Source: Helianthus annuus (Eukaryota > Streptophyta > Magnoliopsida > Asterales > Asteraceae). Taken from it: a DNA stretch of 64,000 nt. Within the stretch, counting starts at the first letter, position 1, and every line of letters starts with the position of its first letter. Below the pieces are notes generated by a model. The model made no database searches, was not told the origin of the DNA, and saw only the letters and a list, made by a program, of their open reading frames with translations. The stretch is taken from the NCBI RefSeq assembly GCF_002127325.2, contig NC_035448.2, positions 124,512,922 to 124,576,921 of the forward strand, read 5' to 3'. The position numbers and the translations under genes were made by a program. This document shows positions 33,054 to 44,239 of the stretch, piece after piece.

Positions 33054-33704
33054 GATTAGTATCAGAGCCATAACTATAGGGAATTAGGTAGAATTGCCAT
33101 GTTCGACCTAGTCTATAGTAGGTACCATACTTTGACCATTCTTAATTCATGTTTAATATGTTACTTCTTCCTATTTGCTTCTTTCTACTTCTTTTGTCTT
33201 AATATTACAACATGTCTTTCCTAATTACACAATACACGTTTGAAGACTTGAAGACACTCGTATCATACAAACAAGACGACTTCACCAAAGTAGGCGTGAA
33301 ACCCATAATTTAGTGAACGAATCTCAATCCGCTTATACGATTTTACACGAAATTACGCCATCAAGTTAAGAGTGAAATCCACATCTTGATGGTTAATTTC
33401 CGATTCAAACTCTAGTGTACCCTCGTCATAGTGTCGGAATTAACCTTCTTGACTCGACGAAACCAACTACACTTAGGGTACGATGTTGTCAAGTTAAGGA
33501 TGAAACTCGCATCTTGTCAACTAGTCCCATTCCTCAATTTTCAATCCTGCCAAAGTTTCGATTTTTCAATCGATTAGGGACGTGTAGTAACTGGAAAGGT
33601 AAAATACCGTTAGTCGCTTCTCGACGAGAGTATTTTACCTATAGGCTAAAGCACGTTTCCTTAATTCGAAAGGACTTTCGATTCACTTTGGAATAGTCGA
33701 AGTT
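33054..33704 (+). other. PBS and structured leader of truncated gypsy I
   Basis: It starts with GATTAGTATCAGAGCC, an initiator-Met type PBS. It has the same stem-loop series as F: 33281-33317, 33358-33392 and 33486-33520, with loops related to RGNGTGAAAYCCRCA. A perfect 10-bp stem then joins 33598-33607 to 33630-33639. The similarity to F ends abruptly at about 33704, where copia sequence resumes, so the rest of element I was deleted. Confidence 0.75.
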
Positions 33705-35290
33705 TACCCCAAGGTGATTGACCCAACAACTGTGCCAAATTCTTATATAGATAAAGTAAATACTTGTGCAATGAAATCAGAACAGGGTCTTGGTGTGGAG
33801 GTTTGTGATGTTAGCAAGAAGGCGTTAGTTCCAGTGAAAAGTGCATGTTCATCTAGGATTACTGACACTCATTTTGAAAAATTTGCTGAATTGATTCTGC
33901 CAATGGATAATACGGTTTGTAGTAACTTTAAACCTTTGAATGTTGTGGTAGAAAATTGTGAACCTTTGTCTTGATCATGCTGTCAAACTCAAGAATCACT
34001 TTGTGACCACTGAACAGTCTTTAGTAATTGAGCCATCAAACAAAGTTCAATCTTCAACTGCTGAATGAATTTTCTTTAAACTAAAAGGTGTGAAAACTAT
34101 GTTTTTCATGATGAAAACTCCATGGATGATATTAACCTTGATTTGATTGAAAAGGGTTTTACTAAGCAAGTGCTCAAGAGATTTCCGCCAGTTAAACCTA
34201 TTCCAGCCATTCACAACGTGAAACTTGATCAACATAGAAAGACTTCTAAAAAATAGGAGTTGAAAGAAAAGTTCCATTTGTTAAAGCAAGGTGTATGAAT
34301 GATGGAATTACAGAACTTCAAAAGGAATCTAATGCTAGATTCATTTGGAGATGGTTTCAAGCAAGAGACTCGAGATTTTCTTTTCATATCGAATCAACAT
34401 CACTAACCTCTACATCTAGTACCTATGAATATTTTGATCATTGTCCTAGGCGTAGTGTTGATAACCATACTTGTTATCACTGTGGTGAAGTTGGTTACAT
34501 CATGAGAAATTGTCCTTATAAATATGAGGAAAATGCCTGATGGAGTACAAGGAAGATAGTCCTCACATCACTAATGATGTAGGAACTAGTGGTGCATCAA
34601 ATCAACCTGGTAGGAAACGTCCAGGGAAGAATAATCAGGCCAGATTGAAGCAAAAAGCTAAAAGGGAATGTTTAGCCTCTGGGAAAATTAATAATAAATT
34701 GAGTAATTCACCAATAGTAGATCATCGAAAATCTCAAAATAAAGTCTTTCCAAATAAACATGATTGTGAATTGGTTGAACGTGATTGTGAAAATCTCAAA
34801 ATAAAGTCTTTCCAAATAAAGTAGTTTTTCCAAGAGACTTCGACTTTCAAATATAAACGTGATTGTGAATTGGTTGAGGTATCATATGTTAATTCAAATG
34901 GAAGACCCAAGACCACAATGGCTTGGGCGCCAATCTTAAACTAGTTTGTCTTTCCGTGTAGGTTCAACCAGGAAGAACTATTAACAATAACAGAACAATT
35001 GTCCCTCTTATACGATGTTCAGAATTTTGATGGAGGTTATGTTTCTTTAGTTGGTGACTAAGGTGGGCATATTAACAGACGAGGCATGGTTTCCAACGGT
35101 GACTTCAGCAATGTGAATTACGCCGAAGAGCTAAAGTTCAATTTGTTAAGTGTTTCTCAAGTGTGTAATAAGAACTACTAGTTCACTACACCAAGAATGA
35201 ATGCTTGTTCCTAAGAACTACTAGTTCACTTCACCATGCCTGACTCGTGGGTAATCTTATGAGCTCCTCGAAAATATGATTCTTATATTC
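33705..35290 (+). pseudogene. Copia element G: gag C-terminal and protease/pre-integrase region
   Basis: Heavily decayed. Open pieces are 33714-33974, 34295-34540 and 34540-34824. A second CCHC knuckle is readable (CYHCGEVGYIMRNC, about 34468-34509). The stretch near 35040-35160 resembles the usual copia pre-integrase text ending in FNLLSVSQVCN. No clear protease active-site motif was found. A short direct duplication is visible at about 34725-34870 (segments with AATAAACATGATTGTGAATTGGTTGA). Confidence 0.65.
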
Positions 35291-35295
35291 TTGAC

Positions 35296-35976
35296 ATGAA
35301 TAATGCTTTTACCAAAGCCCTAGTGTCTTGTTTGATATCTAAAGCTTCGGAGAAAGAATCAGTTCTGTGGCACAGGAAGATAGGACACATTCACTTTTGG
35401 AAGATTAACTATCTAGTTTGTAATAACCTAGTTCAGGGGGGGTCCAACGACATTCTTTTGCAATCAACCACAAGTTCTTGTCTTGTAAGTTGGGAAAGCA
35501 AGTGAAAATGTCACACAAACCTAAGAAAATCAACTCCATAGATTCTCCATTAGAATTTTTGCATATGGACCTTTTTAGCCTTGTTAGTGTTCAGAGTATT
35601 GGTGGCAAATCTTACTGTCTTGTTGTTACTCATGATTTCTCTCGTTACTTTTGGGTTAAATTTCTAAGTACTAAAGATGAGACAACTAGTATTCTCAAAT
35701 ATCTTATGATTCGACTCGAGAATATGTGTAAATTGAAGATCAACAAGATAAGGAGTAACAATGGAACCAAATTCAAGAATAATGTTTTGGAGGAATTTTG
35801 CAAAGACAAGAGAATTCATCATCAATTCACGGCTCTATACACTCCTCAGCAGAATGGCATAGCTAAGCGTAAGAATCGAACCTTAGTTGAGGCAACAAGA
35901 ACTATGCTTGCTGATTCACAGTTTTGTGTCACATTCTGGGCAGAAGCTGTCAATACAACATGTTATGTGTTGAATT
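35296..35976 (+). pseudogene. Copia element G: integrase
   Basis: The pre-integrase zinc motif start (LWHRKIGHIHF) and the core domain (FLHMDLFS) are visible. Two of the three expected catalytic residues have changed. The second Asp is Asn in RSNNGTKF and the Glu is Lys in IAKRKNRTL. Both are single G to A changes. Confidence 0.85.
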
Positions 35977-36429
35977 GAGTCTTGACTGTGAAGGATCGTA
36001 ACAAAACCTGTCATGAACTCATCCATCACATTACACTAGATTTGACATATCTGAAACCCATTTTCAGTTCTTACACTACTTAGTGGTAGAGGGTCAGTTG
36101 CCTAAATTTAAATCTAAAGGTGTTGAATGTATCTTTCTAGGTTATTCTGTTAACTCACCTAATAAACGAGTTTTTTAATCGAGCAACTAGCACAATAGAA
36201 TTAGCTTATAATGTCACCTATGACAAGCATACTGTGCCTTTACCAGGGAAGAGTCCAGATGACTCTTTAATTATAAAGATTGGTTTGATTCCTGTAACTT
36301 ACCTCCTGACATTCCTGTAGAACATATGGATTTAGTTTTTGCAGATGGCGATGAATTTCATGATCCTAGAGGGGTTCTATACCTCAAACAGTTCAAACTA
36401 ATGCACCTGCTGCAGAAACTTCTTACCCT

Positions 36430-37536
36430 ACTATGGATGATTCTGTTACAACTGCTTCTAACGTTGGTGTTGATCCTTCTTCATCATTTCCTCCTGATCC
36501 TCTAGGGAACAATGCTTCGGTCAGTCCTGTTGGGAATGATGGTATGTTCTGTGTATCTGAGAAAACCGTAGGTCATGATGACGCTACAACATCTGGACCG
36601 GGTGCAGTGGAAATTGGATCAAATCTTGGGGAAAATCTTCAACTTGCTGAGGCGCCTACTCAAAGAATTCATAGTGATCATCCTTTGGAAAACATTTTAG
36701 GAGATACTTCTAGTGGAGTTCAGACCAGAAATTCATTGATGACCACCTGCTTGTTCACATGCTTTGTGTCTCAAGTTGAGACCAATCATGTTAATATGGC
36801 TTTTTTTAACAGCAATTGGGTATTAGCGATGCAGGAGGAACTCCAGCAATTTGAGAAGTAAAACGTTTGGGAGCTAGTAGACTTACCAGAAGGAATGTTT
36901 CCAACATGCACTAAATGGGTCTTCAAGAACAAATCACACGATAGAGGTGTAGTGGTTCGAAAGAAGGCTCGACAAGTGGTTCAGGGCTTCCATCAACAAG
37001 AATGGATTGGCTACACTGAGGTATATGCGTTGGTGGCTAAACTGGAGTCTATATTATTGTTTCTAGCCTTTGCTTCACACTAGAACTTCAAGGTGTACCA
37101 AATTGACGTAAATAGGGCTTTTCAGTATGGCATTGTTAAAGAAGAAGTATGTGTCAGCCAACCAAGGGGTTTTGATCATCATGACTACCCTAATCATGAT
37201 TACAAGTTAAATAAGGCTCTCTATAGCCTTTATCAAGCCCCAAGAGCTTGGTACGAGACATTGTCCACACACTTGTTAGACAATGGTTTCACATGTGGCC
37301 AGGTTGACTGTACTTTATTCATCAAGAAAGTTGATGGAGATTCATTGTTTGTCCAAGTGTACGTGTATTTTTTGGGACTAGCAATGACGTGTTGTGCAAG
37401 GAATTTGATATCATGAAGTCCAAGTTTGAGATGAGCGCTATGGGAGAATTGTCATTTTTCTTGGGTTTGCAGATTCAGCAGTCCCCAACAGGAATCTACA
37501 TTCATTAAATGCAGTAGGTGCATGGTATCCTGAGCC
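36430..37536 (+). pseudogene. Copia element G: linker and reverse transcriptase
   Basis: 36433-36861 is a Ser/Pro-rich linker leading into the RT start (MQEELQQFEK). 36895-37083 and 37093-37416 contain RT text (TKWVFKNK, VYQIDVNRAFQYG, KALYSLYQAPRAWY). The YVDD box is missing: after VQVYV the sequence has lost about 8 bases, which removes both catalytic Asp codons and shifts the frame. Sequence ends at the MITE insertion. Confidence 0.82.
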
Positions 37537-38247
37537 TAGGGGTGTTCATCGAATCGAATATCGAATTTTTGAATTATTCGAATATTTTTTATTTTTCCTT
37601 GAATTCGTATTCGATTCGAATTCGATTAAAACCTACCGAATTCGATTCGAATTCGTATTTGAATAAAAAACCCAATTCATATTCGATTCAAAATTCAATT
37701 TCGAATAGAATTCGAATAAATTCGATTTAATTCAGATTCTTTAAAAACATGTAAAAAACTTTCAAAATGAAACATAAATTTTAAGGCAGCCATAAAGCAC
37801 GATATCACCTAAAAAAATTCTAAATAAAGTACCACAAGTCTAAAATTCAAAACGAAAAGTCGGGAATAACCACTCCACATTACAAGTTAATATTTTTACA
37901 CTTAGAAATCTATTGATAGATTTGTTACTTAGGTTTTAGTAATGTGCCATGTAGTGGGTTTGGTAATGGTTAATTTTAATACTTGGAAAAAAATTTGAAA
38001 ATAATTTATAGTATAGCTTAATAAAAGTTATATATGTATTATATATAAAAATAATAAATAAAAATGTATAATTTTTATTCGAATTTTGAATCGAATGGAA
38101 TATGAAATTATAAATTCGTATTCGATTTACTTGCCTCGAATTGAATCAAATTCGAATTCTTATAATCGAAACAAATTCTTCATAATTGAATCGAATTTAA
38201 ACAAATTTTGAATTTTTCGAATTCGAAACGAATTCTGCACACCCCTA
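37537..38247. mobile_element. hAT-type MITE in copia G
   Basis: 711 bp, AT-rich, with terminal inverted repeats TAGGGGTGTTCA at the left and TGCACACCCCTA at the right. The flanks CCTGAGCC (37529-37536) and CTTGAGCT (38248-38255) are an 8-bp TSD with two C/T differences. The interior is full of GAATTCGAAT-like palindromic repeats. No transposase is present. Confidence 0.85.
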
Positions 38248-38255
38248 CTTGAGCT

Positions 38256-38998
38256 GGTTCAAGATGTCAGATTGCGCAACCCCTAGGAATTCCCATTGAA
38301 GCTAATCAGGGACTGGGTCCTGATCTAACTGAGGAACACGTTGATCCTCAATTATATCAGGCTATGATAGGTTCTCTCATGCCCCTTACTGCTTCTAGAC
38401 CGAATATATTGTTCGTTGTTTGTTTGTGTGTGTGTGCTAGGTTTCAGGCTCGACCTAAGGTCAAACGTTACAAGGCTGTCAAGAGAATCCTCTGTTACCT
38501 AAAGGGTAAACCCACTCTTGGGTTGTGGTACCCGGTAGATGATGACTTTACATTCAAGGCATATTCATATTCTGATATGGGTAGATGCATCATAAATCAG
38601 AAGTCAACAACCGGAGGATGTCAACTGTTTGGAACTAGACTTGTGACATGGCAATGCAAGAAACAGACCACTGTGTCTCTATCGTCATGCGAAGCTGAGT
38701 ACGTCGCAGCCTCTAGTTGCTGCTCGCAAGTTCCGTGGATTCAGCAACAAATGCAAGACTACGGTTTGAATCTTACTTCCACCCCACTTTACATTGACAA
38801 TAATGCAACAATTTCCATTATCCGCAATCCCGTCCAACAATCTAGGACAATACACATTGAAATTCGCCATCACTTCATAAGGGATTGTGCAGAAAAAGCA
38901 CCTAATTGAAGTTCTCCGAGTCGGCTCTCTTGAGAACTTAGCTGACCTCTTTACAAAGGCTTTTTATCGAACTTGGTTCAATTACCTGCTAGAACTAG
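38256..38998 (+). pseudogene. Copia element G: RT end and RNase H
   Basis: 38364-38909 holds the C-terminal RT and RNase H region (KRILCYLKGKPTLGLWY, KSTTGGCQLFG, SSCEAEYVAASSC). A frameshift near 38905 precedes the typical copia end motif (ENLADLFTKA). The last codons are beyond solo LTR H, at 61293-61315. Confidence 0.85.
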
Positions 38999-40236
38999 TG
39001 TAACGTTTCACATTTCTGTACTTTCCTTATTTAGAAAGTTGTATTCACATTTCTATTTTTAAAAACTTACATTCGTACTGTATTCGTATTTTATTCCTAA
39101 TGTTGTAACCCGAGACTTTGATCATAATGGGAACTCACTTTTATGCTCATATGTGTTACATTTCATACTTGTGTTATATACGCAATCTACCTTTAAATAC
39201 GCATTCATACGCAAAACCGAGACTTAAAATACTTTGATATCAATCATACGTTCATCATAATCATACCATACTTAAATACACTTTTGATACCTAATAACAA
39301 GCTAAAATACGAGAAAACGACATAAAATAGCCTAAAAACAAAGTGCAGAGGCTGAAATTGAACAAACCTCAAAATGAGAAAACAACTCTCGTTGCGCCAT
39401 GTGGCGAGGAAGAATGTCTTGTCGCGTGGCGCGACCAGACTCATTTTTCAGCAGATTTTTTTAGCCAACCAGATTTCACCCCTTTCCACCTCTTTTCTCC
39501 TCCAATCACCTTCTAACCTTGTTTAAACCTAAACCCTAATCCTTCCCTATAAAACCAAGCCTCCTTCATCACATTTTCAGTTTCCACAACTCCAAATTAC
39601 TCTCAGACACTCCAAAATCATCAAGAAATTCTCAAGTTTGGGCAGAAAGTTTCAAGTGTTTAAATGAGATTTCAACTCACTTTCTTCTTCTTTTCTTCAT
39701 GTTTTATTCTTGCATTCCACTTGTATAACCTCTAGGAATGTTTCCACAAGTTTACCATGGTAAACTAAGTTGGAACACCACCATATTTGAGGTCCAAAGT
39801 TGGATTAAATTATGTATTTATGAAACTTTTATCTTATGCAACTTTCCTTATGAACATAGATTCAACCTTGTTCCCAACCAATTTGCATGTTGATGAACTT
39901 GAGTTGGGGCTTCATTTCAGAAAGATTGAGGTACAAACACCTCTAATCTAATGAACCTAAGTCATCAAGTAAACTTACTAGTCACAAAGTGTCCAAACTA
40001 CACCAAGTCTCCAAACATTTACTATGATTGGAATGCACTAGTGCAGTGTGAGTTTCACTTGGTTACTTAATGATTTAGATGATTAGTTACTTGTAAATTC
40101 TTTGTTTTATTCATGACCAAACAAAATCATCAACTAAGTTGATGATTTTTTGCTTTGGTGAATCCATACAATGAGGTTAAATGGATGGAATTCATCCTAC
40201 CTTCATGCATGATACTATTTGACTTAGACTATATAC

Positions 40237-40238
40237 TT

Positions 40239-40282
<44 letters not shown>
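40237..40282. repeat. TA microsatellite inside LTR H
   Basis: (TA)n at the position where the related LTR I also has a TA run (about 31996-32027), so it is an old part of the LTR. All the inserts between 40283 and 50510 sit in this run. Confidence 0.85.
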
Positions 40283-40286
<4 letters not shown>

Positions 40287-40726
40287 AGGGGCTCATGCCA
40301 GAACCACCCTTATTGTGAGAACCTTGAGAACCAATGTGAACACAACCTAAAATAGCTAAAAAAACCTAAAAAAAACCTAACCACCACCCCCCCCCCTAAA
40401 AAAAAACCTAAACCCCCCACCCCCCTCCCCCAAAAAAAAACCTAACCCCCCCCCCCCAAAAAAAAAACCTAAAAATTTTTTTTTGAATTTTTTAATATTT
40501 TTCATGTTAAAATCGCTAGTTTTAGAAGCCAAAAAAAATATTTTTTTTTTTAAATTTAAAATTTTTTTTTTTGGCTTCGAAAAGTAGCGATTTTTTTATA
40601 AAAAATATTAAAAAATTCAAAAAAAAAATTTGTGTGATTTTTAGCTATTTTTAGACATTTTTGGTGTGTTCACATTGGTTCTCACGGTTCTCACAATAAG
40701 AGGTGGTTCTCGCATGATCTTCTCCC

Positions 40727-40729
<3 letters not shown>
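40283..40729. mobile_element. MITE 1, full-length inverted repeat
   Basis: The two ends are near-perfect inverted copies (AGGGAGGGGCTCATGC at the left, GATCTTCTCCCT at the right) that extend for more than 60 bp. The interior arms (GCTAGTTTTAGAAGCC and GGCTTCGAAAAGTAGC) also pair. The left arm holds an expansion of C runs and A runs (40380-40470). Flanked by TA on both sides. No coding content. Confidence 0.75.
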
Positions 40730-40758
<29 letters not shown>

Positions 40759-40831
40759 CATATATGTATATACATATATGTATATACACATATATACATA
40801 TATGTATATATATATGTATATATATATATAT

Positions 40832-41705
40832 AGAGAAACGGGATCAAGAGAAAACGCCCTAAAGTGCGAGAACGGATCCTGGCCCAACACGTGGCAAGAG
40901 ATAAGTGAAGGGCGGAGGGGTTTTTTGTCCTTTTATATTCTTTTTTTCAATGTGTCTCACAACACCGCTTCATTTTTTTGGCGTCTAAGATTTTTTTGGC
41001 GTTTAGTTAGATTCAATAACCACTTGGCATTTTATTATTTTTTTAAATCACGTGCATAGTATATATTTTGGCGTTTATGGCGTCCCCAAATTCATTAAAA
41101 TCAATTAGTAATTATAACTTCTTTTCGTCCATGGCATTCCCAAATTCATTAGGCGTTTTTTGTAGATTTCAACAGTTCATATATGTTATAAAGGTAAATT
41201 TCTTGGCGTTCATGGCGTTTTTAAATTCATTAGTAATTTAAAAAAGTACAGCTAAGACAAAATCAAACAAAAACTAATAGTCTTCCGTGGATGGTATTAC
41301 ATCAGAGATGTAACCATCGCTTGATGTTAACGTTGTTTATATAATGATGTTTTGGCGCGTAATTTAGGAGGGGATTTCTTCTAATAAATGTTAATAATTA
41401 AATTTCAGTTACTGTTTGTTTCTTCTACCTGTAAGTCTGCAATGCGTTTTATCACTAAGCTTTGGCCTTTTTTTATTAATGACGTTTATTCGTTTTGAAT
41501 GGCGTGTTCTTATTTTAGTTTGGCGTTTTGAATTTGAGTGGTAAAAGACCTTTTTTACCATTAATGAAACGCGTCCATGTAATAAAATTGATGTTATTTA
41601 CAAAAACGCCACCGCGCCAATCTAGTCCGTATATTGTTTTTATCGGACGATCCACAAGCATTCTCACTATTCTGACACTTTTCAGTGTTTTCCCTAAATC
41701 CTGAC

Positions 41706-41710
<5 letters not shown>
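40832..41710. mobile_element. MITE 2 or other small DNA element in TA repeat
   Basis: Bounded by TA runs on both sides. The ends are loosely inverted (AACGGGATCAAGAGAAAACGCC at the left and reverse-complement GGGTCAGGATTTAGGGAAAACA at the right). The interior has repeated TGGCGTTTATGGCGT-like words (about 40980-41225). No coding content is recognised; the class is uncertain. Confidence 0.5.
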
Positions 41711-41740
<30 letters not shown>

Positions 41741-42229
41741 ATATATATATATATAAATGAGATGGATTTGGGCTATGTGGCATTTGTCTTTGGCCATGTA
41801 AGCTGATGTGGCAATTTGGTTTGGGAGGGAAATCCCATTTTGCTTTCTACATTCACAATTTCTATAGAAAAGAGGCGGGATCCGTTTTATGTATTGGGTC
41901 GGGTTTTTTTTCCGGAATATATTCGGATCATATAAAACCTATGTGAATTGTCATAACAATCATACATACCTACCACAACTTTACTCTTTTCTCTCTTCTC
42001 TTTCTTCTAGAATCGTCATCTTCTCACCGGATTTTCAACATTGAATCAAGATCAAAGGTAAATACACCAAATCGAAGTTAAATCTTTGTTATTATATGTT
42101 CTGAATGAAGATCGGATGTTGATTTTATGTTATTCCGTACACCAAATCGAACTTAAATCTTCGTTATTATATGTTCCGAATGAAGATCTGATGTTGAATT
42201 TATGTTATTCCTTTGTATTTAAAGGTATG

Positions 42230-43642
42230 TTCAATCTTTGTTCTTTCTACTTCTATTAACCTTTTTTTTCCTGATTTTTTGTAGATCCGCCTATATATCT
42301 TAAAGGTATGTTGTTTTACTCTGTTGTTTATGTAGTATTCATCTTTAATCTAAGCGATTGAACATGTTTAATTTTTTTTAACTATATTAACCTCTTTTTT
42401 TCTGATTTTGTAGATCAGACCATAAATCTTGAAGGTATGTTGTTTTACTCGGTTGTTTATGTAGTATACATCTTTAATCTAATAGATTGAACATGTTGAT
42501 TTTTTTCTTAAACCAAAATCTACATCAGATGTTTTTTGTTGATTTTTGTTATGTATAAAATCAAGTTTCCGGGTTTTTCTTAATCATCTATTCCACATTT
42601 ATCGCAGTTAATGATTTTGGTTGTTGTATTTTTTCATGTGATCCTTACATCCGTTATAACAATCTGAATACCACCATTCGTCAAGCAACAGAGGTTAGTT
42701 TATCATATTTTTTTTTGATATATATAGTGTGTTTTATTCTAATTAAATTATCAATGTTTTGAAGTTCATATTCTTTGATTTTTCAGTTATCATTTGTTCA
42801 ATTTAGCTTTAAAGAAACATTTAATTTCTTTTTAAAATTTATTTTTTTCCTATAAATAGACCACTGTTTTTTAAGGTTAATTTTTGAAATTTGAATTATA
42901 AGTCTGTTTCTTTAATTAGACATTGTTTCTATAAATATGTTACGGTTATATTTTTTTAAAAAATTGCTTACTTCCTTTGCAGTTATAGATATTTATTTCT
43001 GAACCGAGTCTGTCCTCCATAGTTTTTTCTGATATGAGTATTTTTGATGTGAGTATTTCTGATTTGATATTTTGTTCGAATTATTATAGTTACTTATGTA
43101 TTTTTTTCATACGAATGTTAGTTTTATATATTTTTATTAAAAATACAACAATTGAATATATATCTTACACACGATAAAACATAACAGTCAAATTACCAAA
43201 TAAGTTGATGTTTGAATTTGTATGTTGACTTATTTCTAGATGTATATCTTATATTTTTATTAACTTATTATTAATTTTAGGAAACTTATAAATATTTATA
43301 ATAATTAACAAAACAATGAAAATTTATTTATGTTAAATTATTTGGTCGATTTTGTCTATTCGTAATTTCCAAAGTTTTGTAAAGTAATATTTCCATTTAT
43401 AATGCAATAACATATCAAAGTTATTTTAGATAAATTTGTTTCTTTATTAATTAACAATCATATTTAAGTAAAATGGAAACTACAATAGAATGACAAATAA
43501 TTTTGATGTAGATAATTTATTTTTTTTATCAAAATATATATAATATTTGTTTTCTTATATGGTATTACACTTTTAATTAATTATTTAACGATCATTTGTT
43601 GAGTACTAATAAAAAAATCCTTATTTTGATTGTCACAGTTTT
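42230..43642 (+). repeat. Tandem duplicate, copy 1 (in Helitron)
   Basis: About 1.4 kb, almost identical to 44240-45642. Both copies start near CTTTCTACTTCTATTAACC and end at TTGTCACAGTT. They contain two ~130-bp subrepeats with the 21-nt microexon-like segments. Between the copies lie exon-like pieces 43792-43870 and about 44047-44157. Confidence 0.85.
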
Positions 43643-43679
43643 CTATTTGCAATTGAGGTTTTGTTTTGATCAAAGTTGG

Positions 43680-44190
43680 GTTATGCAAGGTAAGTGTTCA
43701 ATCTCATGTTAATTTGAAAATGGCTCAATCTTAAGCTTCAATATTTCGAGTAAATGTGATGTGTATTTATGTTACTTAATAACAGGTAAATGGGGGATAT
43801 CTACAAATTTTGATGGTACACGGCTTTTCATTTAACGACAATTTTGATCAGATACTGACATTTAAGGAAAAGTGAGCAAAATTTATTATTTTAATTTTTC
43901 TAATTTTATCAACTAAATTTTTATTTATATTTTGTTGTTCATTTTAAATTATGGTTTCATTTATATTTTAACTACTATCAGAATCTTAATACGCTTTCAT
44001 TTATATTTTAACTACTATCAAAATCTTAATACAATGTTGGGTAGAAGATGCTGGAGAATGAACTTAAGCGTAATTTGGATGCCGTTTATGATGTGGATTT
44101 ATGTTCTTCTCAGTCTTCCACTAAACCGCGTATGGGTGATTGTGAGAACAATGAAGGTTTGTATTTGAAAGCAAAGCTGGAAAAGTAGTC
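43680..44190 (+). pseudogene. Exon-like fragments between the duplicates (in Helitron)
   Basis: A segment with AG/GT borders at 43790-43870 reads GGYLQILMVHGFSFNDNFDQ. Another at about 44047-44157 reads ELKRNLDAVYDVDLCSSQSS, ending at a GT. They look like exons of one captured gene. I do not recognise the family with confidence; a replication-protein-A-like origin is a weak guess. Confidence 0.35.
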
Positions 44191-44239
44191 TCAGGATTTA
44201 ATAGTCATTTCAGATTTTTCAAAGATTTTATGATGTTTT

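Noticed and set aside
40384..40470. Telomere-like repeats (CCTAAA words between C runs)
   Set aside because: The words are irregular, interrupted by long homopolymers and enclosed in a MITE, so an interstitial telomere is not supported.
40641..41059. ORFs with YIYIYI-type repeats around the TA runs
   Set aside because: They are translations of the TA microsatellite and adjacent MITE sequence.
43932..44168. ORF of 78 codons as a small membrane protein
   Set aside because: The reading frame starts in an intron-like duplicated A/T-rich stretch; another frame over the same exon gives a more exon-like text ending at a donor site.
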